Source: CAYTSA01 sp964440345 (GTDB taxonomy: Bacteria > Desulfobacterota > Desulfovibrionia > Desulfovibrionales > Desulfovibrionaceae). From it: a stretch of DNA of 43,338 bases. The notes under the pieces are model-generated. The model did not search any database, was not told the origin of the DNA, and saw nothing but the letters and a program-made list of their open reading frames with translations. The stretch is from contig CAYTSA010000022.1 in NCBI GenBank assembly GCA_964440345.1, forward strand, positions 1 to 43,338, read 5' to 3'. A program made the position numbers and the translations under genes. Below, one piece after another: positions 1 through 8,052 of this stretch; position 1 is the first letter of the stretch, and the number at the start of each line of letters is the position of its first letter.

Positions 1-160
1 GAAACGCGAAAGCCACGAAGACCTGGTGGCCCTTGAGCGCGGGGGGCTTGGGTAGATAGTCAAGGATGACGCAGAGGGAGGTCGGGGTGAGCGGATGCGC
101 CCCTCGACACCCCGGACTCCATGCGCCAACGCCCCATGAGGCGGCGCTGGCGCCAGGCAT
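1..160 (-). other. Possible partial ORF at left edge (mobile-element remnant?)
   Basis: An open frame on the minus strand begins at an ATG (158-160) and stays open to the left edge, about 53 codons. It contains the stretch SLCVILDYLPKPPALKGHQ. I do not recognise the family. No ribosome-binding site is obvious. The DUF6544 gene upstream ends only 12 bases away. The window may begin at an assembly break, so a partial transposase or similar multi-copy gene is possible, but this is inference. It could also be non-coding. Confidence 0.2.
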
Positions 161-171
161 ACTTGCTGGCC

Positions 172-1023
172 TTACTGGTTTACGTAGTTGATTTCAGTGA
201 TCTGCCCCTCCCAAAAGGGATACAGTTTTCCTTGGGCCATCCTGGAGATGGTGAAGTTGTGGGGGATCATCTGATTGCCCACTTTCTGCCAATTGCTGCG
301 CGTTACATGCTCTCCCGAGCCGTGGTATGGAGTGGTCAAATCCCCTTCCTCTTCGGCAACCATGTGCGTCATGCGTCCTTGCGCATCGAAATGCGCGATC
401 ATGAATGCTGAAAGGCCGTCTGCAGTGACTGTCGCTCTCGCGCTGGTGTCGTTGATGGGCGTCCAGGTTACCGGGCCTCCTGGCAAAAGCCCCTGAGGGT
501 AGAGACCGCTTTCCAGCAACCAGCGACGCAGAGAGATGCGGTTGAGTTCTGGTGATTCGCGCAGATCAACTACTGTAATCGCAGACAATACCTTGGCCTT
601 CATTTCCATTTTCCCCTGGGCGAAATAATCATAGGCCCGGGCCCAAATGCCGGGAACAATCGGCGTGGTTGCCGAGAACATCAAAGCCGGCGTCCCTATA
701 GCGATGACTTGCTCTACGCTGGTCTCGGTAAAGCCCTCGGTCAAAGGGCGGCGAAACATCCCCTGCGCTTTCAGGCGCACTGACGTGTGACGCGGCGCCG
801 GGCCGGCAAACGTGAAAGCGAAATACCGCTGTACAGGCTCAGGCAACCTCATTAGCGCCGCAGCGTCCAAGGCAGGCGCAGGAAACTCAGCCCCGAGTTT
901 GCCCACTTCAGTACGAAATGCAGCGATGTCCTGCTCTGTTCGCCAAGATGCAAACAACACAAAGCCCACCACAAACAACGTGAGCAGCCCTACCCCGATC
1001 ACAAGAAATTTCAATGCCTTCAT
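172..1023 (-). CDS. DUF6544 family membrane-anchored protein
   Basis: A protein of about 283 residues with one N-terminal hydrophobic segment (roughly residues 4-26), followed by a soluble domain expected outside the membrane. The pattern LPEPVQRYFAFT, and later a YDYFAQGKMEMKAKVLSAI stretch, fits my memory of DUF6544 proteins. No enzymatic activity is known to me for this family. I chose the ATG at 1023 because GGAGG lies just upstream; a TTG at 1035 would add four residues. It is divergent from a TetR-type regulator with about 95 bases between the starts. That arrangement suggests TetR controls this gene, but this is inference. Base composition appears less GC-rich than the core genes, which may indicate later acquisition. 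Confidence 0.72.
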   Translation of the reverse strand: MKALKFLVIGVGLLTLFVVGFVLFASWRTEQDIAAFRTEVGKLGAEFPAPALDAAALMRLPEPVQRYFAFTFAGPAPRHTSVRLKAQGMFRRPLTEGFTETSVEQVIAIGTPALMFSATTPIVPGIWARAYDYFAQGKMEMKAKVLSAITVVDLRESPELNRISLRRWLLESGLYPQGLLPGGPVTWTPINDTSARATVTADGLSAFMIAHFDAQGRMTHMVAEEEGDLTTPYHGSGEHVTRSNWQKVGNQMIPHNFTISRMAQGKLYPFWEGQITEINYVNQ

Positions 1024-1040
1024 TTCAACCTCCAAAAACA

Positions 1041-1085
1041 GTATATATGTGTACGCCTGTTGACTTATCCGTATATTTGTGTACG
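1041..1085. promoter_or_regulatory. Paired direct repeats, likely TetR operator
   Basis: GTATATATGTGTACG (1041-1055) and GTATATTTGTGTACG (1071-1085) differ at one base and start exactly 30 bp apart, about three helical turns. Each unit has GTA...TAC ends. They fill the divergent promoter region between the DUF6544 gene and the TetR gene. Autoregulation plus control of the neighbour is the simplest reading. The repeats are seen directly; their role is inferred. Confidence 0.6.
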
Positions 1086-1118
1086 ACTCCTGTCAAGCAT
1101 AGAAACGTGAGAAAAAAA

Positions 1119-1739
1119 ATGAAACCTGCAAAACAAGAAGAACGAAAACAACAGATCGAAGCCGCAGCATTTGAGCTCCTGGAAGAGAAAGGCTACCGCC
1201 GCACAAGCATGCTGCAGATTGCAAAGCGGGCGTCAGCCTCCAACCAGACGCTTTACGCCTGGTACGGCAACAAGCAAAACCTCTTTCAGAGCCTGATAGA
1301 GAATAACGCGCGCGAGGTAAAAACGCTGCTTCGCAATACGCTCGAAAGGGAACGCACCCCTCTTGAGACATTGCGTGCTCTTGGTCCGCTGTTGTTGCAG
1401 TTCACCACTGGCGGAAAAGCTATTATCGTCAATCGCGCAGCCATCGCTGACGTTGTGGAAACTGGCTGCCTGGCGGAGACCATTGATCGAGCTGCGCGGG
1501 AAGACATGGTCGCTCTCATCGAGGACCTGATGCAGGGTCTCATACTCAACGGCTGTTTTCGCGCAGACGCAGACCCCGCAGAGGCCACTGAAACCTACAT
1601 TAGCCTGCTTTTTGGAGAGGTGCAGATGCGTCAGGCCCTGGGCCGTTTGGGACCGCTGGACGAGCCGGCAATACAGGCCCGGGCAAAACGCGCGTTTTCC
1701 CTGACCTGCCGCCTCTATGGGGCTAAAACACTTGTGTAA
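1119..1739 (+). CDS. TetR/AcrR family transcriptional regulator
   Basis: About 206 residues. The N-terminal helix-turn-helix is typical of TetR proteins: residues about 8-55 run ...AAFELLEEKGYRRTSMLQIA and then SASNQTLYAWYGNKQNLFQ. The rest is an alpha-helical ligand and dimer domain with no recognisable ligand signature. I start at the ATG at 1119, because upstream codons read through the repeat-rich promoter; a GTG at 1107 is an alternative. No good Shine-Dalgarno is visible. The gene is divergent from the DUF6544 gene and probably represses the shared promoter region. The effector is unknown. Confidence 0.85.
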   Translation: MKPAKQEERKQQIEAAAFELLEEKGYRRTSMLQIAKRASASNQTLYAWYGNKQNLFQSLIENNAREVKTLLRNTLERERTPLETLRALGPLLLQFTTGGKAIIVNRAAIADVVETGCLAETIDRAAREDMVALIEDLMQGLILNGCFRADADPAEATETYISLLFGEVQMRQALGRLGPLDEPAIQARAKRAFSLTCRLYGAKTLV

Positions 1740-1743
1740 GTGG

Positions 1744-1801
1744 CGCTACAGGAAAACCCGAAACACAACACTTTTTGAAACACCATCTCCTTCCTGTAGC
1801 G
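1744..1801. repeat. 11-bp inverted repeat after tetR
   Basis: CGCTACAGGAA (1744-1754) is perfectly inverted as TTCCTGTAGCG (1791-1801), with 36 bases between. It begins four bases after the tetR stop. It could form the tetR terminator stem, but no T-run follows. It may instead mark the outer edge of the composite element beginning near 1843. An imperfect inverted pair (CCGAAACACAAC near 1759 and GTTGTGTTCGG at 1842-1852) interleaves with it. Confidence 0.45.
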
Positions 1802-1842
1802 GACGTTTCCGTAATCCACTGCCCAAAAAACAAAAAAACTCG

Positions 1843-2121
1843 TTGTGTTCGGAAAACCAGACAGATAGAATGTGTTTGCAGTCACGAAACCTATCACCAA
1901 CGAGGCGTCGCCGCCATGCTCAATGGAGCATCAAGATATACAGAGCATCAGGGCGGGCGGCCGCAAGAACCGCCCGCACTCAATAACGTATTGGTGTAAG
2001 ATATTGTGCGTGTATTGGCCTGAGGCAACTCCTCCCTGACCTGTAGCCAGGTTGCCTGGCCAGCGCAGCCAGGCGGTGGATTTAGGTTTTCCCCGCCATA
2101 GGTTTTCCCCGCCGCTTGCCA
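1843..2121 (+). repeat. Composite intergenic element, copy A
   Basis: This region shares two blocks with copy B at 29399-29677. Block 1 (about 1851-1918) begins GGAAAACCA and ends ATCACCAACGAGGCG...GCCGCCATG; similarity stops at the ATG. Block 2 (2032-2121) begins CTCCCTGACC and holds two tandem hairpins: ACCTG-TAGC-CAGGT (2039-2052) and GCCTGGC...GCCAGGC (2054-2074). The sequence between the blocks is unrelated in the two copies. Here it carries a GCGGGCGG/CCGCCCGC hairpin (1953-1977) and a 27-codon ORF (1916-1999) starting at the block-1 ATG. The unit TAGGTTTTCCCCGCC is tandemly duplicated at 2083-2114 only in this copy. Function is unknown; see findings. Confidence 0.6.
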
Positions 2122-2144
2122 TCTTTCCTGCGAACGGGTAATTT
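2116..2144 (+). promoter_or_regulatory. Predicted sigma70 promoter for LpoA-like gene
   Basis: TTGCCA (2116-2121), a 17-bp spacer and TAATTT (2139-2144). The -35 lies at the 3' end of the composite element, the same relative place as the predicted ftsY promoter at the end of copy B. Transcription would start about 45 bases before the gene. Confidence 0.45.
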
Positions 2145-2196
2145 GCTTTCTTCGACTCATGCTCCGCAAACACAACATACAACACGACACTACCAA

Positions 2197-4284
2197 ATGT
2201 TCCGCACATCCTTTTTTCTCTTCGCCCTCGCGCTGACCGGAGCTTTGTTCCTTTCCGGCTGCGCCGGGCCCGGCAAAGCGCCCACCCGCACGCCAGACAA
2301 GCCCGCCCGGACACCGGCCGCCCAGACCCGCAGTCTGGAGGAGCAGGCCGATTTTGCCTGGGAGCGGGGCAACACCGTGCGGGCAGAGACTTTGTACCAG
2401 CAATTGGTCCGCCAGCCCAACTTAGCCCCCGATATGAAGACCCAAGCCTGGGAACGCTACACACGCAGCGCCGTGGCCAACGACCACTACCACCTGGCTT
2501 TGGAGGCCTTGGCGGCCTGGCGCCAGGCTTTGCCGGACGCGCCTGATTCAGACGCCTGGCGTTCAGCCGCTCGACAGGCCGTCGCAGGCATTGGCCAGGT
2601 GCGCGGCGCCGAAAGGCCCCTGCGCGACATGCTCATGGACCCCACGCTGCCATGGCCGTTGCGTTCAGAGGCGGGTTTGTTGCTCACGAAATATTTCTGG
2701 GACCAGGGCCGGCTGCAGGATTCCATGAAAACCCTGGCCTTGCTGCACCAGGAGGCCAAGGTGGCCGAAGTGGCTGACCAACTGGAGGCCGTGAGCAGCT
2801 CCAAGCCCGGGGACTACCAGGCCGAGCTGGAAGCCGGCCTGTTCCGGGAGCTGCAAGAACTGAGCAGCGAGACCCTGGACCGGCTGACTGAGACAGCCAC
2901 GGCCGAGACGGCGAACCAGTTCCCCTACACCATCATTGCCCTGGAACAGCACCGGCGCGCTGCGGCCAATGCAGAAGACTGGCCCAAGGCCTGGCAGGCC
3001 ATGCGCCGGCTGGCTTCGTCGGGAGAGCTGGCGAACCGGGAGCTGGCCGCCGAGGTGCTCGGCCCGCTGGAAGAAGAATACGGCCAGCCCATGCACGGCG
3101 TCACCCTGGCGCTGCCGCTATCCGGTCCTTTTTCCGGCGTGGGCTGGAAGATACTGCGCGGGGCTGGCGTGGCGCAGCAAAAGCTGGCTGGCCAAGGCGT
3201 TGAGATAGTCATTCACGCGGTGAACACTGAACAGGACGGCTGGATAGAGCAGATGGAGACGATTGAGCCGTCGTTCGCGCTCACAGGCGGACCCTTGCGC
3301 GGCGCCAAGTTCGCCCAGCTGCAAGCATCCAGTGCAGACCGCGTGGTGTTCGGCTTTTTGCCCTCTTTGCGCGAGGCGGCCGAAGGCCAGGACGCCTGGC
3401 GCTTTTTCGCCAGCCCCTTGGACCAGGTAAACGCCGACCTGGACCTGGCGCACAACACCTTGCACCTGGACCGCATGTCCGTGCTCTATCCCCAGGAGCC
3501 GTATGGCGAGCGCATGGCCCAGCTGTTCACCCAGGCCGTGCGCGAACGCGGGCTCAGCCTCAGATCGTCAAAAAGCTATCCCACTGGAAAAATAGAAGAT
3601 TGGAACCAGATTGTGGCCGATTTTCTGGGCGTAAACCGCATCTCCATGCGCCAGGAAAATGCCCTGCCCCCGGAACCAGGCATAGACGCCGTGTTCATTC
3701 CAGACAGTTGGAGCAACACGCAGATTCTTGTGCCACAGTTTTTCTTCTTTCAGGAAGAGCGGCTGGTGGTGCTGGGTACAGCCTTGTGGGGCCAGGCTCT
3801 TGAAAATTCCTCTGGCCTGGAGATGCGCAACTATGGTCTGGCCGCCTTCCCGGGCGCCTGGGCGCCGGACGCCAAGACCCCGGCCGTCATAGAGCTGCGG
3901 GCCATGCTGGAGGCCGAAGCCCTGGGCGAGCCAGACTTCTGGGTGGCCCTGGGCTACGATTTTGTCCGCTTCAGCAACCACATGGGCGCGCTGGCCGCCG
4001 GCTGGACGCCAGAAGACGTCAATGAGAGAGTACAAACAGCTCAGCGCATGGAGTGGACCATGGCCCCCGTCTCTTGGAGCGCCGAAGGCCTGGCCAGCCA
4101 GGACCTGTTCATGTTCCAGCCTGCAGCTCAAGGCGTTACCCAGGTGGATGCTTCGCTCATGACCGAACGGTTGGAAAACGCCCGCCGCCGCCACGCCTGG
4201 TGGGTGCAAACCATTCTGGACAAGCGCCAAGCGGCCAAAGAAAAAGCACAGCAAACTGGAACCAACGACGCACTGAAACCCTGA
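2197..4284 (+). CDS. LpoA-like lipoprotein (penicillin-binding protein activator)
   Basis: About 695 residues. The start at 2197 gives a clean lipoprotein signal peptide, with a hydrophobic stretch then LSGC and the lipidated Cys at residue 22. Residues about 45-290 are helical and TPR-like (for example DFAWERGNTVRAETLYQQL). From about residue 295 (HGVTLALPLSGPFSGVGWK) to the end is a periplasmic-binding-protein type I fold, as in branched-chain amino-acid receptors. This TPR plus Peripla_BP layout matches LpoA-type outer-membrane lipoproteins that stimulate a class A penicillin-binding protein. The specific partner is not shown by the sequence, and a solute-binding role cannot be excluded. 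No strong Shine-Dalgarno precedes the start. gatC follows after 12 bases, so the two are probably cotranscribed. Confidence 0.75.
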   Translation: MFRTSFFLFALALTGALFLSGCAGPGKAPTRTPDKPARTPAAQTRSLEEQADFAWERGNTVRAETLYQQLVRQPNLAPDMKTQAWERYTRSAVANDHYHLALEALAAWRQALPDAPDSDAWRSAARQAVAGIGQVRGAERPLRDMLMDPTLPWPLRSEAGLLLTKYFWDQGRLQDSMKTLALLHQEAKVAEVADQLEAVSSSKPGDYQAELEAGLFRELQELSSETLDRLTETATAETANQFPYTIIALEQHRRAAANAEDWPKAWQAMRRLASSGELANRELAAEVLGPLEEEYGQPMHGVTLALPLSGPFSGVGWKILRGAGVAQQKLAGQGVEIVIHAVNTEQDGWIEQMETIEPSFALTGGPLRGAKFAQLQASSADRVVFGFLPSLREAAEGQDAWRFFASPLDQVNADLDLAHNTLHLDRMSVLYPQEPYGERMAQLFTQAVRERGLSLRSSKSYPTGKIEDWNQIVADFLGVNRISMRQENALPPEPGIDAVFIPDSWSNTQILVPQFFFFQEERLVVLGTALWGQALENSSGLEMRNYGLAAFPGAWAPDAKTPAVIELRAMLEAEALGEPDFWVALGYDFVRFSNHMGALAAGWTPEDVNERVQTAQRMEWTMAPVSWSAEGLASQDLFMFQPAAQGVTQVDASLMTERLENARRRHAWWVQTILDKRQAAKEKAQQTGTNDALKP

Positions 4285-4296
4285 ACGAGGACGCCA

Positions 4297-4581
4297 ATGC
4301 CCCTGACAGCAGACGACGCCGCCGCCATCGCCAAGCTGGCCCGGCTGGACCTGGACCAAGACAAGCTCACTCTTTTTGCTGGCCAGTTCAACGAGATACT
4401 GGGCTATGTGGAAAAGCTGGGCGAGGTGGACGCCGACGACGTGGAGCCGCTGTACAGCCCCTCGCAGCACGCTACCGTGTTCCGCGAAGACAAGGCCGAG
4501 AACCGCCGCCAGCGCCAAGACGTGCTGGCTAATGCGCCCGAAGCAGACGGCTCTTTTTTTATTGTCCCCAAGATTGTCTAA
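4297..4581 (+). CDS. gatC: Asp/Glu-tRNA amidotransferase subunit C
   Basis: 94 residues, the usual size for GatC. GatC is the small stabilising subunit of GatCAB, which converts Glu-tRNA(Gln) and/or Asp-tRNA(Asn) to the amide form. The N-terminus DDAAAIAKLARLDLDQDKL, the FNEILGYVEKLGEVD segment and a C-terminal FFIVPKIV are characteristic. A GAGG sequence precedes the ATG. gatA follows, but a palindromic repeat of about 120 bp separates them, which is unusual for a tight gatCA pair. gatB is not in the window. Confidence 0.95.
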   Translation: MPLTADDAAAIAKLARLDLDQDKLTLFAGQFNEILGYVEKLGEVDADDVEPLYSPSQHATVFREDKAENRRQRQDVLANAPEADGSFFIVPKIV

Positions 4582-4730
4582 CAGGTTGTTGAAAAATTCA
4601 CGATGCTGCGTTGCTGCAAAAAGTTTACACTCTCGTGCATTACATATGCACGTCACTATTGAACTTTTTTCGCCCTTCCTGCGTGTTTTTTGAACAGCCT
4701 GCGAAGATGGACTTTTCAACACTCAGCTAA
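4582..4730. repeat. Palindromic MITE/REP-like element between gatC and gatA
   Basis: Terminal inverted repeats CAGGTTGTTGAAAAA (4582-4596) and TTTTTTGAACAGCCTG (4686-4701, inverse CAGGCTGTTCAAAAAA) match at 13 of 15 positions. The inside carries a perfect CGTGCAT-TACAT-ATGCACG hairpin (4634-4652) and further partly complementary arms. A tail GGACTTTT...CTCAGCTAA (4709-4730) recurs with a left end at 20910-20952. No coding capacity is seen, so this is a non-autonomous, miniature-transposon-like or REP-type repeat. Confidence 0.7.
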
Positions 4731-4746
4731 ATTTCTGGACAGCACC

Positions 4747-6222
4747 ATGGACCTGACCACGCATACGCTCATAGAGATTCGCAACATGCTTGCCCAGCGC
4801 GACGTTTCCGCCGTAGACGCTGTGCAGGCTTGCCTGGACCGCATAGAGGCCACAGAACCTCAGTTGCACGCCTTTGTAAACCTGACGGCGGACCAGGCCC
4901 TGGCCCGCGCCAGGCAGCTGGACGACGCCGGTCCAGACCCAGAAAAACCGCTCTGGGGCGTTCCCATTTCTGTCAAGGACGTTATGGCTGTGCAAGGCGC
5001 GCCGTGCACCTGCTCCTCCCGCATGCTGGAAAATTTTTCGCCCTTTTACGACGCTGAGTGCGTGGCCAGGCTGCTGGACGCCGGGGCCATTGTTCTGGGC
5101 AAGACCAACATGGACGAATTCGCCATGGGTTCGTCCACAGAGAATTCCGCCTTTGGCCCTACCATGAACCCCTGGGATATGAGCCGTGTGCCTGGCGGTT
5201 CCAGCGGCGGCGCCGCCGCCTCGGTGGCGGCCGGGCAGTGCTTCGGCGGGCTGGGCACCGACACCGGCGGCTCCATCCGTCAGCCGGCTTCTCTGTGCGG
5301 CTGCGTGGGCCTGAAACCCACCTATGGCCGGGTGTCCCGCTACGGCTTGGTGGCCTACGGCTCTTCCCTGGACCAGGCTGGCCCGCTGACCCGCACGGTG
5401 GAAGACGCCGCGCTGCTGCTGCAGACAATGGCCGGGCACGACCCCAAAGACTCCACCTGCAGCCAGGAGCCCGTGCCGGATTACATGGCCGCGCTGCATG
5501 CCCGTCAGGAGCTTTCCGGGGTGACCATCGGCTTGCCTGCCGAATACTGGGGCGCAGGCGCAGACCCGGAAGTGCTGGACGCCCTGCGCGCCGCCGTGGA
5601 TACGGCCCGCAGCCTGGGCGCCGCGGTGGTTGACGTTTCCCTGCCGCACACTGATTACGCCGTGGCCGCGTACTACATTGTGGTCATGGCCGAAGCCAGC
5701 TCGAACCTGGCCCGGTTCGACGGCGTGCGCTACGGCCTGCGGGACAAGGACGCCGCAGAACTCATCGACATGTACGTGCGCTCGCGCACCCAGGGCTTTG
5801 GAGACGAGGTGCAGCGCCGCATCATGATGGGCGCCTACGTTCTCTCGGCAGGCTATTACGACGCCTACTACCGCAAGGCGGCCAAGGTCCGCCGGCTCAT
5901 CCTGCAGGATTTCCAGAACGCCTTGAACGAGTGCGACGTCATTGCCGGCCCGGTCTCGCCCGTGACGGCCTGGAAGCTGGGGGAGCTGACGGCGGACCCG
6001 CTGCAGATGTATCTCATGGACATTTACACCCTGTCGCTGAACATGGCGGGCCTGCCCGGAATTTCCATCCCAGCCGGCCTGGGCGAGGCATCCGGCCTGC
6101 CCGTAGGCTTGCAGCTCATCAGCAAGGCCTTCAGCGAAGAGACGTTGCTCTCCGTGGCCAACACGCTGCACAAGACCATGCCCGAACTGGGCGAGCCGCA
6201 AGGAATTTCCCACATTCGCTGA
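4747..6222 (+). CDS. gatA: Asp/Glu-tRNA amidotransferase subunit A
   Basis: 491 residues, normal for GatA, the glutaminase subunit of GatCAB that releases ammonia for tRNA transamidation. The amidase-signature Ser-cisSer-Lys triad is complete: Lys77 in GVPISVKD, Ser152 in PGGSSGG and Ser176 in GTDTGGSIRQPA. The ATG at 4747 begins MDLTTHTLIEIRNML, a normal GatA N-terminus; an earlier in-frame start at 4690 would translate the repeat element. No strong Shine-Dalgarno is evident, and the upstream region is the MITE tail, so the repeat may have altered coupling to gatC. Confidence 0.96.
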   Translation: MDLTTHTLIEIRNMLAQRDVSAVDAVQACLDRIEATEPQLHAFVNLTADQALARARQLDDAGPDPEKPLWGVPISVKDVMAVQGAPCTCSSRMLENFSPFYDAECVARLLDAGAIVLGKTNMDEFAMGSSTENSAFGPTMNPWDMSRVPGGSSGGAAASVAAGQCFGGLGTDTGGSIRQPASLCGCVGLKPTYGRVSRYGLVAYGSSLDQAGPLTRTVEDAALLLQTMAGHDPKDSTCSQEPVPDYMAALHARQELSGVTIGLPAEYWGAGADPEVLDALRAAVDTARSLGAAVVDVSLPHTDYAVAAYYIVVMAEASSNLARFDGVRYGLRDKDAAELIDMYVRSRTQGFGDEVQRRIMMGAYVLSAGYYDAYYRKAAKVRRLILQDFQNALNECDVIAGPVSPVTAWKLGELTADPLQMYLMDIYTLSLNMAGLPGISIPAGLGEASGLPVGLQLISKAFSEETLLSVANTLHKTMPELGEPQGISHIR

Positions 6223-6240
6223 CATTCCCCAGGAGGCCTT

Positions 6241-7059
6241 ATGACATTCGCCCCAACCCCGCAACGCCGCGTTATCCGCCGGGAACGCTCGTTTCTTGTC
6301 GCCGGCGGCGATTCCTTTTGGGACTCTTTTGAAAACGGCCGGGAAGAGGAGACCATCCAAGCCCTGGAGCAATTCGTCCGGCCCGAAAGCGCGTATATTG
6401 AAATCGGCTCGTGGATCGGCCCCACCGTGCTCTATGCAGCGCATCTGGCCGGCGAAGTTTACGCTTTTGAGCCGGACCCCACAGCCTGCGCCAGGCTGCA
6501 GGCCAACCTGGCCCTGAACCCGGAGCTGGTGGCTAAAACCACCGTCTTCAACGCCGGCCTCGGTCCCAGGCCGGGCAAGATGCAGCTTTTCAGCAACGCC
6601 GTCGGCGCGTCCAATTCATCCATATATCCGGTGGTGCATTTTGAGACCGGCGGAGACGAGCTGTTGCCTCCCTCGCTGGAGGCCCCGGTGCTGGACGCCC
6701 GGAAGATGCTTGCGGACCTGGTCGACGGGCCGGAAGACGTGATCCGGCTGGACGCGGAAGGCGCTGAATATGAAATTCTGCAACACGTGGCCCCCCTGCT
6801 GCAAGAACGGAGACCCACCGTGTTGGCCGCCTTCAACCCAAGCCATCTACACGTGAGCGACGACGAATACGAAAACACGCTGCACCAGTTCCTCTACGGA
6901 CTGTCGGCGCTGCACTCTTTCTTGCAGCACCGCTATGTGTACCATTATCAGGACGGCGTCTGGACGCCGTTCAAAGACAAACGCAACCTGCTGCGCCGCG
7001 CGCTGAGCGGCCGCTTCGGCCTGACAGACGCGCTGGTCTTCTCGGACAGGGAGGCGTAA
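6241..7059 (+). CDS. FkbM family SAM-dependent methyltransferase
   Basis: 272 residues with a Rossmann-fold methyltransferase. The SAM-binding motif is YIEIGSWIGPTVLYAAHLAG (about residues 44-63), then VYAFEPDPTACARLQANL. A later DVIRLDAEGAEYEILQH motif is typical of FkbM proteins (Methyltransf_21). The family methylates varied substrates, often sugars or natural products; the substrate here is unknown. CAGGAGG before the ATG is a strong ribosome-binding site. It starts 18 bases after gatA and is probably cotranscribed, though no functional link is apparent. Confidence 0.85.
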   Translation: MTFAPTPQRRVIRRERSFLVAGGDSFWDSFENGREEETIQALEQFVRPESAYIEIGSWIGPTVLYAAHLAGEVYAFEPDPTACARLQANLALNPELVAKTTVFNAGLGPRPGKMQLFSNAVGASNSSIYPVVHFETGGDELLPPSLEAPVLDARKMLADLVDGPEDVIRLDAEGAEYEILQHVAPLLQERRPTVLAAFNPSHLHVSDDEYENTLHQFLYGLSALHSFLQHRYVYHYQDGVWTPFKDKRNLLRRALSGRFGLTDALVFSDREA

Positions 7060-7189
7060 ACAGGCAGATAACATGGGCTTACCCCTGCGGAACGTGCATG
7101 ATGCGCCGCAAGGCTGTGGGGCTGGAGCACGAAATGGCGTCCTGGCTGGAAAAGACGCCAGCAGCCGCTGCAGAAACAATCTGACCACA

Positions 7190-7229
7190 CACACCCCCTG
7201 GAACAGCCGCAGCCGCTTCAGGGGGTGTG
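7190..7229. terminator. Stem-loop between convergent FkbM and proC genes
   Basis: CACACCCCCTG (7190-7200) and CAGGGGGTGTG (7219-7229) form an 11-bp perfect stem with an 18-base loop. It sits between two convergent genes and probably ends transcription from both sides, although neither flank has a long T-run. Confidence 0.6.
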
Positions 7230-7254
7230 CATTGCAAAAGCTGCGGAGCAACGC

Positions 7255-8052
7255 CTACTCGCCCAGCTCCTTGCTGCGTCGGGCTGCGGCCTTGACCGCG
7301 TCGATTATCGCAGCGCGGACCGCGGAACGGTCCAGGCAGCCCGTGGCTTCTATGGTCGTTCCGGCCGGGGAGGTCACCATTTCCCGCAGCACGGACAGGT
7401 GGATGTCCTGCTCCGCCAGCTTGGCCGAGCCGGAAAACAGCCCCTTGACCATCTCCGTGGCCTGGGGCCGGGTCAGGCCCAGGGTCACCCCGGCTTCCAC
7501 CATGGCCTCCATGAAATAGAAGACATAGGCCGGGCCGGAGCCGCAGACAGCGGTGAAGGCGTCGAAGTACTTTTCCTCCAGCACGTGCACCTGGCCCAGG
7601 GGCGCAAAGATGGACTGCACCATCTCCTTTTGCGCCGGCTTCAGGTCCGGGTCATCCAGGCAGACGGCAAAGACGCCGGACTGCACCATGGCCGGGGTGT
7701 TGGGCATGACCCGCACCACCGGGCAGACCCCGCTGGAAGAGGTTTTCAGCTGCGCCACCGTGACGCCCGCGGCAATGGAAATGACAGTTTCGGACATGCC
7801 GAGTATGGGCGCCAGGTCCTTGAGCAGAGAGGCGACCTGGTGGGGTTTGACGGCCACCACCACATAGTCCACGGCCTTGGCAAGCTCCTTGGGCGTATTC
7901 ATGGCCTTGAAGCCAATCTCGCCGGCAAGCTTTTCCAAAGGCTCCCGGGCGATGTCGTAGCCGAAAAGCTCCAGGTCGTCCCGGTCGGCCAGGCCGCGCA
8001 AAATGGCCGAACCCATGGCGCCAGTGCCGATGCACCCTAATCTGGCGGCCAT
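7255..8052 (-). CDS. proC: Pyrroline-5-carboxylate reductase
   Basis: 265 residues. It reduces 1-pyrroline-5-carboxylate to proline with NAD(P)H, the last step of proline synthesis. The N-terminal dinucleotide-binding motif LGCIGTGAMGSAILRGL is clear. VVAVKP and VVRVMPNTPAMV follow. The C-terminal dimer domain has GSGPAYVFYFMEAM and a TSPAGTTIEA signature. Its ATG overlaps the ndk stop by one base (TGATG), so translation is probably coupled to ndk. Confidence 0.96.
   Translation of the reverse strand: MAARLGCIGTGAMGSAILRGLADRDDLELFGYDIAREPLEKLAGEIGFKAMNTPKELAKAVDYVVVAVKPHQVASLLKDLAPILGMSETVISIAAGVTVAQLKTSSSGVCPVVRVMPNTPAMVQSGVFAVCLDDPDLKPAQKEMVQSIFAPLGQVHVLEEKYFDAFTAVCGSGPAYVFYFMEAMVEAGVTLGLTRPQATEMVKGLFSGSAKLAEQDIHLSVLREMVTSPAGTTIEATGCLDRSAVRAAIIDAVKAAARRSKELGE

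Noticed and set aside
1953..1977. GC-rich hairpin as the tetR terminator
   Set aside because: It is over 200 bases from the tetR stop, has no T-run and lies inside the composite element spacer.
3568..4722. 384-codon minus-strand frame across the LpoA-like gene and gatC
   Set aside because: It crosses two well-supported genes and the repeat, and has no domain features.
4723..6444. 573-codon open frame antisense to gatA
   Set aside because: It is the complement of a complete, motif-intact gatA. Its His/Gly/Ala-rich translation has no recognisable domain; GC-rich codon bias creates such antisense frames.
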